The translations under genes were made by a program, and so were the position numbers. A stretch of 11,099 nt of DNA from an uncultured Lachnospiraceae bacterium (GTDB lineage: Bacteria; Bacillota; Clostridia; Lachnospirales; Lachnospiraceae), in NCBI GenBank assembly GCA_900554205.1, contig USGM01000105.1, forward strand, positions 1 to 11,099, read 5' to 3'. Positions 1 to 6,584 of this stretch are shown one piece after another. Each line of letters starts with the position of its first letter. The stretch's first letter is position 1. The notes beneath the pieces are model-generated. The model saw only the letters and a program-made list of their open reading frames with translations, searched no databases and was not told the origin of the DNA.

Positions 1-14
1 TGAGGAGAGTACGA

Positions 15-724
15 ATGGCAAAAAGGTATGAGGAACTGACGATTGCGGATGATTTTATGTTTGGTAAGGTGATGGAAGACAAGAAGCTTTGCCGGGAGGT
101 CTTGGAGTGCCTGTTGGATCATTCCGTAGGAGAACTGGAAGAGGTCCAGACGGAGCGGCAATTCCGGTATACAACGGATGGCAAGCCGATCCGTCTGGAT
201 GTGTATACGAGAGATCAGAACCACATCTATGATGCGGAGATGCAGAATCTGAATCATCAGGCGGCAGAGAAGCTGGAGTTGCCGAGGAGAATCAGGAGCT
301 GTGCCTGCGGGATGGCACGGAGAAAATTTTTTATAACTGTGTCAGCAGCTCCGAAGAGGTGCCGGAGCATCTGAAAGAGTTGTATGATTATATCAGGACG
401 GGAAGAGCTGAAAGTGCGCTGACACGGAAGATAGAGGAAGCCGTAGGTAGAGTTCGGAAGAATGAAGAGTGGAGGTCGGAGTACATGAAAGAGTTATTGC
501 ATGATGATGATGTCAGGGAAGAGGGAAGAGCGGAAGGAAGAGAAGAAGGAAGAGAAGAAGGAAGAGAAGAAGGAAGAGAAGAAGGAAGAAATCTGTTGCT
601 GGCGTTGATTTCAAAAATGACAGCTGGGGGAGATGGGGACAAGATAGTACAGCTGGAGAATCCCGAGGTACTGGAAAACATGCAGAGAAAATATGGACCG
701 GTTTTGCAACCTTGTAAAAAATAG
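15..724 (+). pseudogene. Rpn-family PD-(D/E)XK nuclease remnant, internally deleted and frameshifted
   Basis: This is the remains of a recombination-promoting nuclease / putative transposase (Rpn, PD-(D/E)XK superfamily). The start is typical of the family (MAKRYEELTIADDFMFGKVM) and follows a GAGGAG ribosome binding site. The likely catalytic residues are present: D62, then E75 and Q77 in AEMQNLNHQ. After LPRR (residues 89-92, near 281-291) the frame changes. The reading becomes nonsense and stops at 374, while the family's C-terminal half continues in another frame from about 281 (ENQELCLRDGTEKIFYN, then KELYDYI and EWRSEYMKEL) to 724. A stretch that joins these halves in relatives, perhaps some 60 residues, seems to be missing. 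The C-terminus has the usual EEGR repeats and a leucine-rich tail. Family assignment is confident; the deletion explanation is inferred from memory of full-length relatives. The first 119-residue reading could still be translated but would lack half the fold. Confidence 0.85.
541..588 (+). repeat. Four perfect 12-bp tandem repeats encoding EEGR
   Basis: The unit AGAAGAAGGAAG occurs four times with no mismatch, preceded by degenerate copies from about 517. It encodes the EEGR repeat near the C-terminus of Rpn-type nucleases. Perfect tandem copies of this kind can change number by replication slippage, which would add or remove four residues without a frameshift. Confidence 0.9.
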
Positions 725-748
725 CTCGGTTTTTCCGAGCTATTTTTT
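716..748. terminator. Bidirectional intrinsic terminator between convergent genes
   Basis: AAAAAATAGCTCGG (716-729) pairs perfectly with CCGAGCTATTTTTT (735-748) around a five-T loop. The A-tract and T-tract flank a GC-containing stem, so it can act as a rho-independent terminator on both strands. The TAG stop of the nuclease remnant (722-724) and the TAG stop of the minus-strand repressor (740-742) both lie inside the stem. Confidence 0.93.
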
Positions 749-1090
749 ATGCAGATCTTTATCATTCAAATCAATGGCAAACTGTAGGATGCGTCCTTTT
801 TCGTGCATATCCGCAGCGTTATATAACTGGATAAGCTGCATCAGATCCTGCGTGTAGCCGGAACAATTCAGAGGGGCTTCCTTTTCACGGTTCGGCATTT
901 CCAACAGGTAATCAACAGATACTCCAAAATATTCGGCAATGCGTATCAGGGTCATGGCATCGTTGGGAAAACGCTCATTTTTTTCATAATAGCTGATGAC
1001 GCGCTCGGAGATAAACAATGCCTTACTGAGCTCTTTCTGCGTCATGTTCTTACTCCGCCTCAATTCTCTTAATCTATCCCCAAATGCCAT
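740..1090 (-). CDS. XRE (Cro/CI-type) helix-turn-helix transcriptional regulator
   Basis: This 116-residue protein has a Cro/CI helix-turn-helix domain at about residues 6-63: RLRELRRSKNMTQKELSKAL, a recognition helix around ISERVISYYEKNERFP, and the closing IAEYFGVSVDYLLE typical of clostridial XRE proteins. The remaining ~50 residues form a short helical tail, probably for dimerisation, with no sensor or peptidase domain visible. The ATG follows AGGAGAAAAAC on the minus strand. It is divergent from the dynamin-like GTPase operon, and the region between them holds palindromes overlapping the operon promoter. It therefore probably represses that operon and perhaps itself. The fold is clear; the target is inferred from position. 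The inducing signal cannot be read from the sequence. Confidence 0.92.
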   Translation of the reverse strand: MAFGDRLRELRRSKNMTQKELSKALFISERVISYYEKNERFPNDAMTLIRIAEYFGVSVDYLLEMPNREKEAPLNCSGYTQDLMQLIQLYNAADMHEKGRILQFAIDLNDKDLHKK

Positions 1091-1118
1091 GTTTTTCTCC
1101 TACTTCCTATTTAGTTTG

Positions 1119-1146
1119 ATTATACAATTTATTGTTACGCTTGAAA
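1119..1146 (-). promoter_or_regulatory. Candidate promoter for the XRE regulator
   Basis: On the minus strand TATAAT (1124-1119) is an exact -10 box, with a poor -35 match TTTCAA (1146-1141) at 16 bp. It lies about 29 bp upstream of the regulator's ATG. The weak -35 and the palindromes nearby fit low-level, autoregulated expression. Confidence 0.5.
1124..1135. promoter_or_regulatory. Weak third palindrome, possible operator
   Basis: ACAATTTATTGT is a 5-bp inverted repeat around TT, in the spacer of the leftward promoter. It shares the ACAATTT core with the palindrome at 1183-1197, and its centre is about 30 bp from the next palindrome. It is AT-rich and short, so chance is a real possibility. 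Confidence 0.3.
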
Positions 1147-1151
1147 TAAAA

Positions 1152-1168
1152 CAGAACATAATATTCTG
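1152..1168. promoter_or_regulatory. Palindromic operator candidate 1
   Basis: CAGAACATAATATTCTG is an inverted repeat with 8-bp arms and one mismatch, centred on 1160. Its half-site AGAAC/AGAAT matches the second palindrome. It sits between the two divergent promoters, just upstream of both -35 positions. Confidence 0.55.
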
Positions 1169-1175
1169 AGTAAAC

Positions 1176-1204
1176 TTGACAAAGAACAATTTGTTCTGTA
1201 TTAT
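1176..1204 (+). promoter_or_regulatory. Sigma-70-type promoter of the GTPase operon
   Basis: TTGACA (1176-1181) and TATTAT (1199-1204) are separated by exactly 17 bp: a perfect -35 and a -10 with one mismatch. Transcription should start near 1211, giving a leader of about 60 nt before the GTPase ATG at 1274. So strong a promoter with an operator in its spacer suggests a gene set that is normally repressed and strongly expressed on induction. Confidence 0.8.
1183..1197. promoter_or_regulatory. Palindromic operator candidate 2, inside the promoter spacer
   Basis: AGAACAATTTGTTCT is a perfect inverted repeat with 7-bp arms around one T, centred on 1190. It lies wholly between the -35 and -10 boxes of the rightward promoter, so a bound repressor would exclude RNA polymerase. 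Its centre is 30 bp from the palindrome at 1152-1168, about three helical turns, which would put both sites on the same face of the DNA. Confidence 0.65.
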
Positions 1205-1273
1205 ATTGAGGGATGAAAGAGTATATGCATTCTGTATGAGTAGCAGTGACAATAGAGCGAGGGGAAATGAAAG

Positions 1274-3211
1274 ATGGAGGAGAAAAACTTACCGTTTCAA
1301 TTTGAGGACAAGGGTTTGGCACAGAACCTCCTGCAATCTGTTGGAGAGTTATTGAAGGATAGTGATGCCACAGAAGAAAAGGAGATGGTAAAAACTTTTC
1401 TGCAAAAGATCTCTGAGGCAATGACCTTTGTTGCGGTTGGGGATGCGGGAGTCGGTAAGACCGCTTTTCTGAACAGGCTGTTTGGTGGTGCTGTCTGTGA
1501 AAATGAAATGGCACAATCGACTATGGGTATTCGTGAGACCAAGGGCGGGGCACAGGAGGCGGAGCTGCAGGTCGCTTCCTACTATGTGCGTCATTTTGTG
1601 ACAATGGAGGCGATGAAGGGGATTTCTGTCGTGGATACGCAGGGACTTGATACGCTGGAAAGCAAGGAATGCATCGAAAAGGTCAGAGCCTTTATTCAAA
1701 AGAGCGATGTGCTCTTTGTGGTGTTTGATGCACTTAAAATCCGCAGCCTTCATGTGTGGGATTTTCTGGCGGAGACAAGCCCTGAGAAAATGGTCTTTGT
1801 CATGACAAGGTGCGATCTGGCAGACGAACAGACGATAAAGGACAATCGGATAAAGCTACAGCGATATATGTCGGAGGAAGGCATCGATGCTCCGATTTTT
1901 TCTATTGGTTCAGGCAGTGGTGCGGGTGTGGAGGAACTCAAGCGCTATATTCGGGAACAGATTCTGGGGGAGACACCGACGCTCACGAAACAGCAGCAGA
2001 ATATGCAGCATCTGGAGGGAATGCTGACCGCTCTGGGAAGTTCCTTTTCCCTGCGCAAGAAGCAGTATGAGTCGGACAAGGTTATTCTGGAAAATATTAA
2101 TACAGAGGTGGACGGCTTTCTGTCCCGCAATGAGAGTGTGGTAAACAGGCTCAAGGGAGAACTGCGAAATATCATTGCAACCCAGATTGACGCATATCAG
2201 GCAGAAATCATTTCCAAGATGGATCCGTTGAAGATCAGGGAGAGATGTCCCGGAGGTCCGTCGGAGGTGGAGGCTTATCTGGGGGCGGTCAATGAAAACT
2301 ACAGAAATATCATGAATGAGCAAATCTCAGCGACAACCCAGGATGCGGTGCGGAAGTACTGTGCGGATCTGCAGGATGTTTTCGAGGAAGCCACAGGTTT
2401 CTTCCGGAAGCGGCAGAATCTGCTGGACGCCGAGGATCAGTTTTACGGAAGCCTTGCGAAGAGCAAAAAGGAAATGCTGTATGAGTCAGATACCATGATG
2501 GCGGATCTGAGCCAGTTCTATGAGAAATTGGCAGGGGCTTCGGAAAAGCTTTTTATGGATGTCTGGAAGGCGCGCGGAGAGTATGATGCGGCGATACAGA
2601 AAAAGTCGAAGAAGGGGCTGATTACAGGAGGCGCAGTAGGCGCAGGACTAGGAGGCGTAGGCACAGCTATCGCCGCCGTTCTGGCACACGGTGCGCTGGC
2701 TGCGGGAACGGCAGCGGCTGGGACGGCGGCAGCAGCGACGGCGGCAGCTACCGCAGGCTCTGCGGTGGCGACAGCACTGGGAGCGGTTCTATGGCCGGTA
2801 GTTGGAGCTATCATCGGGGCGGTTGTCATTTCCAAAATCGCTAAAAAGATGGCAAAGGCCGGAGCAGCGAATGATATGTGGGCTGTCTACGATGAATGTG
2901 TGGCGGAGTTTAAGCAGGAGGTTGCGCAGATCAAAGAAGAGATGACCGAGCAGGTAATGCAGACTGTGACGGAGATCTTTGACAGGGAAGTGCGCAGCAT
3001 GGACAACAGCTTCAAGGATTTCCGCATGGCGGTGAATATCGACAGCAGAAATATTCCGTTACTGGAATCAAAGCTTCAGACAGTGCAGGATCTGATGGAG
3101 CAGATCGGGCAGTTGAAGCGCGACAGGGAAGCCCGGATGGAGGCGGATGCATTGAACCTGAATACAATGGAGGGAAGGGAAGAAAATGTCTTGGAGTACG
3201 AAGCAGAGTAG
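1274..3211 (+). CDS. Dynamin-like large GTPase with membrane-insertion segment
   Basis: This 645-residue protein has an N-terminal GTPase domain with all motifs visible: P-loop GDAGVGKT (56-63), a switch I region with conserved Thr around STMG (82-85), DTQG (121-124, the DxxG motif), TRCD (178-181, in the NKxD position) and SIGSGSG (210-216) as the G5 loop. Long charged helical stretches follow (about 236-445), then a Gly/Ala-rich hydrophobic segment (about 449-523) that could form a membrane hairpin, then another helical region (about 530-625). This order of G domain, helical bundle, membrane paddle and helical return is that of bacterial dynamin-like proteins, which bind and remodel membranes. 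The start follows GAGGGG at 1259-1264. It is the first gene of a four-gene operon and overlaps the next by 26 nt. Subfamily and exact role are not recognised. Confidence 0.82.
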   Translation: MEEKNLPFQFEDKGLAQNLLQSVGELLKDSDATEEKEMVKTFLQKISEAMTFVAVGDAGVGKTAFLNRLFGGAVCENEMAQSTMGIRETKGGAQEAELQVASYYVRHFVTMEAMKGISVVDTQGLDTLESKECIEKVRAFIQKSDVLFVVFDALKIRSLHVWDFLAETSPEKMVFVMTRCDLADEQTIKDNRIKLQRYMSEEGIDAPIFSIGSGSGAGVEELKRYIREQILGETPTLTKQQQNMQHLEGMLTALGSSFSLRKKQYESDKVILENINTEVDGFLSRNESVVNRLKGELRNIIATQIDAYQAEIISKMDPLKIRERCPGGPSEVEAYLGAVNENYRNIMNEQISATTQDAVRKYCADLQDVFEEATGFFRKRQNLLDAEDQFYGSLAKSKKEMLYESDTMMADLSQFYEKLAGASEKLFMDVWKARGEYDAAIQKKSKKGLITGGAVGAGLGGVGTAIAAVLAHGALAAGTAAAGTAAAATAAATAGSAVATALGAVLWPVVGAIIGAVVISKIAKKMAKAGAANDMWAVYDECVAEFKQEVAQIKEEMTEQVMQTVTEIFDREVRSMDNSFKDFRMAVNIDSRNIPLLESKLQTVQDLMEQIGQLKRDREARMEADALNLNTMEGREENVLEYEAE

Positions 3212-4508
3212 CGCCATTGCCTTTTTAAACAGTCTGGAGCAGTTTGGAATGGAAAGGAACCTGCCGCTGCGGGTTCTGGATTCCATCCGGGAGCTGCGGG
3301 AAGACACGGAGAACGCGGATGAACAATCGCTGGAGCAGATTTTGCTCGAGGTGGAGCCACTTCTGAAACATATGAGGAAGAAGTATCAAGAGTCCGGGGA
3401 GACGGAAATCGTTCCCATGCAGGGAATGGCAGATACGGTGTCTATGGAGGATGTGACAGACCGCATTAAGGAGATCATCGACAATGGTCTGGCAGATGCC
3501 CGGGAAAGGAGCCAGATCTGCAGCAACGAGCAGTCACAGGCTGTTCTGGAGCTGGAGAGAGGGCTTCGTGAAATCCAGCATACCAGAGCACATTATAAGG
3601 AGATCGGGAATGCGGGGAGATTTCAGAGCTTTTGTAATCAGGTCGAGACAAAATATAATATGAGACTTTCCCATTCCCTGAGCACATATGCCGACGCGCT
3701 CTGTCAGGACTGTGATCAGATGCTTACCAAAATCAGAGCGATACTGACCAAGATAAAGGACAAAAAGGTACATGTGTCCCAGAGGGAATTCTGGGTGGCT
3801 TACGACAACAGGGGCGATCTGATAAAACGCCGCATTCAGTCAACGGCTGCAAAGATAGCGGGAGAACAGAAGGCAATCGGTCGTTGGGCAGCCACGCTGC
3901 TCCCGAAGCTGGATAAAAGTAAAAAGAAATTATTCTGGAAGAGACTTCTCGGTATTCTGGCGCCGTGGCTGGGAGTGCTCGTGCTGGCGCTGGCGTCCAG
4001 TGTGATCTCCGGTATCGGTCAAAAGGAGGAGGCGCCCATCGAGATCACGGTGTCAGACAATGAGACAGCCACTGAAATAACAAATCAGGTCATCTCTGAG
4101 GGCATGGAGATCATTAAGAACAAGATTTCGGGAGGGGATGACGGCGGCGGAAATCCGGTACTGGATATGCTGCTCGGTCTGCCAAAGCCGGTATGGGCGC
4201 TGATACTTGTGCTGTATGTGGCGCTCTATATTCCTTTTATTCTAAAGAAATGCAAAAACGGATTCTGCGACGAGGTGGCAGGGTATCTGACTCCGGAAAT
4301 GGAGAAATTTTTACAGGAGGCTGATTTCGTGGGAACGATAGTGCAGAACTGCGAAAGCATCCGGGCGGATGCGGAACAGGCGTGTCAGGAGATTCTTATC
4401 ATGGTTCTGGATAAGACGGAGATTCCGGAAGCCATGCAGGTGCGGTCTGAGGGCGAGGAGTTTGCGGCGCTGTGCAATCGCTGGGAGAGTATCAGAAAGA
4501 CAGTATAA
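3186..4508 (+). CDS. Two-pass membrane protein with long helical domains, unknown function
   Basis: This 440-residue protein is not one I can assign to a named family. Residues 1-250 are largely charged and helical, with coiled-coil character (for example 85-135 and 170-230). Two clear transmembrane segments follow, about 254-278 and 336-354. They are separated by an acidic, Gly-rich loop (280-335) that would be extracellular if both ends are cytoplasmic, and a soluble helical tail covers 355-440. The ATG lies inside the end of the GTPase gene behind a strong GGAGGGAAGGG site, so the two are probably translationally coupled. Coupling and topology suggest it is the membrane partner of the GTPase, perhaps a docking or effector subunit. 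That role is inference. No enzymatic motif is seen. Confidence 0.8.
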   Translation: MSWSTKQSSAIAFLNSLEQFGMERNLPLRVLDSIRELREDTENADEQSLEQILLEVEPLLKHMRKKYQESGETEIVPMQGMADTVSMEDVTDRIKEIIDNGLADARERSQICSNEQSQAVLELERGLREIQHTRAHYKEIGNAGRFQSFCNQVETKYNMRLSHSLSTYADALCQDCDQMLTKIRAILTKIKDKKVHVSQREFWVAYDNRGDLIKRRIQSTAAKIAGEQKAIGRWAATLLPKLDKSKKKLFWKRLLGILAPWLGVLVLALASSVISGIGQKEEAPIEITVSDNETATEITNQVISEGMEIIKNKISGGDDGGGNPVLDMLLGLPKPVWALILVLYVALYIPFILKKCKNGFCDEVAGYLTPEMEKFLQEADFVGTIVQNCESIRADAEQACQEILIMVLDKTEIPEAMQVRSEGEEFAALCNRWESIRKTV

Positions 4509-4528
4509 AATAAGAGAGGTGAAATAAA

Positions 4529-5131
4529 ATGGCAGGAAATAATTTCTTTGAGAAGGCCAAGAGTATAGTGGGCAATGCGGGCAATGCAGTAATGCAGAGC
4601 GCCCAGCCCAAGTCGATCGGTAAATGCATTGAGGAAAAAATGAATGCCAAATCCAAGCTGTATGGCTATATAGGTATGGAAGTCTATGACCTGCATATGG
4701 CCGGGAAGCTGGATATGCCGGAGCTGGCGGGCTATTTTGAGAAGCTGCAGGTTCTGGATAACGAGGTAAGGGAGCTTCAGGCGCAGAAGCAGGCTGTGGA
4801 ATTGCAGGCGGGGAATCGGACGACCTGTATCTGCGGCGCAGTGCTGACGCAGATGGACAAGTTTTGTCCCCACTGTGGCGCGCGCGTGAACAATGGCATG
4901 GTTACCTGCACTTGTGGAAATCAGGTGGAGAAGAATGCAAGATTCTGTAATGTCTGCGGAAGGGATATGCAGCAGAATCCCGTAATGATGCAGCCCAATG
5001 TACCGCCTCAGGCAATGAATAATGCGGCGGTGAACGTTGCGCCGAAGGCAATGAAGCAGTGTATTTGCGGGGCACAGGTGCCGGAAGGGCAGTTCATGTG
5101 TATGGAATGCGGAAGAAAAATAGAACAGTAA
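4529..5131 (+). CDS. Triple zinc-ribbon protein
   Basis: This 200-residue soluble protein starts after GAGAGGTGA. Residues 1-95 are helical, including a probable coiled coil at 68-95. Three zinc ribbons follow with the unusual spacing CxC ... CxxC: C100/C102 with C113/C116, C127/C129 with C140/C143, and C178/C180 with C191/C194. A flexible Met/Asn/Pro-rich linker (about 148-174) separates the second and third. Each ribbon can bind one zinc ion. No catalytic domain or membrane segment is visible, so an adaptor or scaffold role within the GTPase operon is likely. It lies 20 nt after the membrane-protein gene and 21 nt before another zinc-ribbon gene. Zinc ribbons are certain from the cysteine pattern; the biological role is unknown. 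Confidence 0.85.
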   Translation: MAGNNFFEKAKSIVGNAGNAVMQSAQPKSIGKCIEEKMNAKSKLYGYIGMEVYDLHMAGKLDMPELAGYFEKLQVLDNEVRELQAQKQAVELQAGNRTTCICGAVLTQMDKFCPHCGARVNNGMVTCTCGNQVEKNARFCNVCGRDMQQNPVMMQPNVPPQAMNNAAVNVAPKAMKQCICGAQVPEGQFMCMECGRKIEQ

Positions 5132-5152
5132 ACGTAGAGGAGGAACGCAAAA

Positions 5153-5638
5153 ATGGCAACTTACTGTAATGAGTGTGGGGCAATGCTTCAGGAGGGTGAG
5201 ACTGTCTGCAGAAGGTGCGGCACACCGGTGGAAGGTCAGGCAGTGGAGAAGGTTCAGCCGCAACTGCAGCCGCAGCTACAGGAGGTATCTGAACAAACCT
5301 CCATACAGCCCTATCAGCAGGCGCCGATTCAGAATGTGACGCTTTTTAATGATCTGAAGCCGTATTACAGGGAGGAATTCAGTAAGATATACGAGGGCAA
5401 TGGAAGCTATCGGGGAAAGTTCAATATGGCGGCCTTTCTGCTTTGGGGGCCGTGGTATCTGACACATCTCGGCGGGCTTAAGGGGATCATGATGCTGGTA
5501 TGCTGGATTGTTCTGATAGTCACCGCTCCGGTCGGAGTTGGGATTCTGGGACTGCTCGGCGTGGGAGTGATCGCAGGGGTCAACAGTACAAGCCAGTATT
5601 ACATAAAATATATGCAGAAGATCGGCATGCAGAAATAA
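5153..5638 (+). CDS. Zinc-ribbon membrane protein (DUF2628-like C-terminus)
   Basis: This 161-residue protein begins with a zinc ribbon (CNECG at 5-9, CRRCG at 19-23), then a Gln/Pro-rich linker (30-65). Next comes a hydrophobic domain with YYREEFSKIYEGN (71-83), FNMAAFLLWGPWYL (90-103) and membrane segments at about 108-125 and 127-145. The FN-AAF-GPWYL pattern resembles DUF2628-type small membrane proteins that carry a cytoplasmic zinc ribbon; that link is from memory and moderate. The ATG follows AGAGGAGGAA. It is the last gene of the GTPase operon. With the triple zinc-ribbon protein it may form a zinc-dependent adaptor pair at the membrane, which is inference. Confidence 0.82.
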   Translation: MATYCNECGAMLQEGETVCRRCGTPVEGQAVEKVQPQLQPQLQEVSEQTSIQPYQQAPIQNVTLFNDLKPYYREEFSKIYEGNGSYRGKFNMAAFLLWGPWYLTHLGGLKGIMMLVCWIVLIVTAPVGVGILGLLGVGVIAGVNSTSQYYIKYMQKIGMQK

Positions 5639-5648
5639 CCGTATGCCT

Positions 5649-5696
5649 GACGCAAAGAGGGCTGCACAGCGGAGAATGTGCAGCCCTCTTTGCGTC
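5649..5696 (+). terminator. Perfect 20-bp-stem hairpin after the GTPase operon
   Basis: GACGCAAAGAGGGCTGCACA (5649-5668) pairs with its exact complement at 5677-5696 around the 8-nt loop GCGGAGAA. It starts 11 nt after the last stop codon of the operon, as expected for a transcript end. No T-tract follows the stem; only the TTT inside the right arm is present. It is therefore either an atypical terminator or an RNA-stabilising 3' end. Confidence 0.65.
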
Positions 5697-5712
5697 CATC
5701 CATAATAAAGCA

Positions 5713-5747
5713 CGGAAAAAAACATACAATCCGAAAAAACATAGAAT
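5713..5747 (+). repeat. Two imperfect direct repeats upstream of the GH43-like gene
   Basis: CGGAAAAAAACATACAAT (5713-5730) is followed at once by CCGAAAAAACATAGAAT (5731-5747). The A-rich tandem copies lie about 30-60 bp upstream of a candidate extended -10 box. They could be a regulator site or an A-tract UP-like element, or simple drift in an AT-rich gap. Apart from this and the -10 box nothing else is seen in the gap 5697-5861. Confidence 0.5.
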
Positions 5748-5773
5748 CTGTTCTGGCGGTCACAGGGACGCTG

Positions 5774-5782
5774 TGCTATACT
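5774..5782 (+). promoter_or_regulatory. Candidate extended -10 promoter for the GH43-like cluster
   Basis: TGCTATACT has the TGn extension and a TATACT -10 box, about 80 bp upstream of the ATG at 5862. No good -35 is present at 17 bp, but extended -10 promoters can work without one. It would drive the GH43-like gene and perhaps the three genes after it. Confidence 0.4.
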
Positions 5783-5861
5783 GGAAATTACCGGGCAGGT
5801 TCGGGGATGCGTGCAGAGCATGAAAGTGTGAAAATAAATTTATGGAAAGAGAGAAAGTAGT

Positions 5862-6554
5862 ATGGAATATTCAGCGTACCTTTTTGCACATTTTATAGGA
5901 GAACAGAAGGATGGAGAGCAGATTTATTTCTCGGTCAGCCGTGACGGACTGCACTGGAAGGATCTGGTGTCATGGAAGGGTCCCAAAGCACATACGATTG
6001 GTGTGGAGGGTGCAGGCTGCGTCTGGGCTCCGGAGGCAATCTATGATGAGCGCGAGGATGCCATTCTCGTGTTCTGGGCATCCATGGTCGAGCGCAAGCA
6101 GAGGATCTATGCAGCCTACACGAAGGATTTTCAGACCTTTGGCGATCCCTTCCTCTTTTTGGAAAAGGAAAACCATGTGATTGACAGCACGATTATCCGC
6201 ACGGAAGAGGGATATTACCGCTACACGAAGGATGAGACGACGAAGAATATTGTTGTTGATTTTGCAAAGACTCTGAAACCGGAAGACTTTAAGGAAATAC
6301 CGTCCGAAACTATGTCGGGGCTTTACGGCGTGGAAGGGCCGGAAATCTTTAAATTCAACGACCGGGAGGAATGGTGTCTTATTGCTGACAGGTTTGCCAC
6401 CGGAAAGGGTTATCTGCCTCTTGTGACAAAAAGCCTGAAAACAGGAGCTTTTACGGTATTAAACGACACGCAATTTGACATGGGTGTCACAAAAAAACGC
6501 CACGGCGGCATTATTCCGATCACGGAGGAGGAGTATCAGCGTTTGTGCAAATGA
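5862..6554 (+). CDS. GH43-like five-bladed beta-propeller protein, shortened, lacking the base-Asp blade
   Basis: The 230-residue sequence matches glycoside hydrolase family 43 (arabinosidase/xylosidase type): IYFSVSRDGLHWKDL (21-35), GAGCVWAPEAIYDE (50-63), VIDSTIIRTEEGYYRY (106-121), VEGPEIFKF (157-165), and RHGG near the C-terminus (213-216). D108 in IDST fits the pKa-modulating Asp and E158 in EGP fits the general acid. The segment that in relatives carries the catalytic-base Asp (RDPF-type motif) between HWKDL and the TIGVEGAGC region is absent. The protein jumps from HWKDL to VSWKGPKAHTIG (about 31-47) and is about 70-80 residues shorter than relatives as I remember them. It probably cannot hydrolyse glycosides and may be a decaying gene or a binding-only propeller. 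No signal peptide is seen, so it would be cytoplasmic. The start follows GGAAAGAGAG at modest distance. Confidence 0.78.
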   Translation: MEYSAYLFAHFIGEQKDGEQIYFSVSRDGLHWKDLVSWKGPKAHTIGVEGAGCVWAPEAIYDEREDAILVFWASMVERKQRIYAAYTKDFQTFGDPFLFLEKENHVIDSTIIRTEEGYYRYTKDETTKNIVVDFAKTLKPEDFKEIPSETMSGLYGVEGPEIFKFNDREEWCLIADRFATGKGYLPLVTKSLKTGAFTVLNDTQFDMGVTKKRHGGIIPITEEEYQRLCK

Positions 6555-6584
6555 CTATGACAGTCAAGGAGTTGGGGAGGTATT

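Noticed and set aside
541..588. Short tandem repeats as a CRISPR or VNTR locus
   Set aside because: There are no spacers, the unit is 12 bp, and it encodes the EEGR repeat common in Rpn-type proteins.
15..724. Nuclease remnant as part of the GTPase system
   Set aside because: It is separated from the operon by a bidirectional terminator and the regulator, is frameshifted, and belongs to a family scattered widely in such genomes.
1183..1197. Possible LexA (SOS) box because of GAAC ... GTTC
   Set aside because: The Bacillus-type LexA box has four bases between GAAC and GTTC; here there are five. The site also has a related neighbour and a divergent XRE gene, which explains it better.
2518..2835. 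Alanine/proline-rich reading on the minus strand opposite the GTPase
   Set aside because: It is the antisense of the Gly/Ala membrane segment, has no ribosome binding site and resembles no family.
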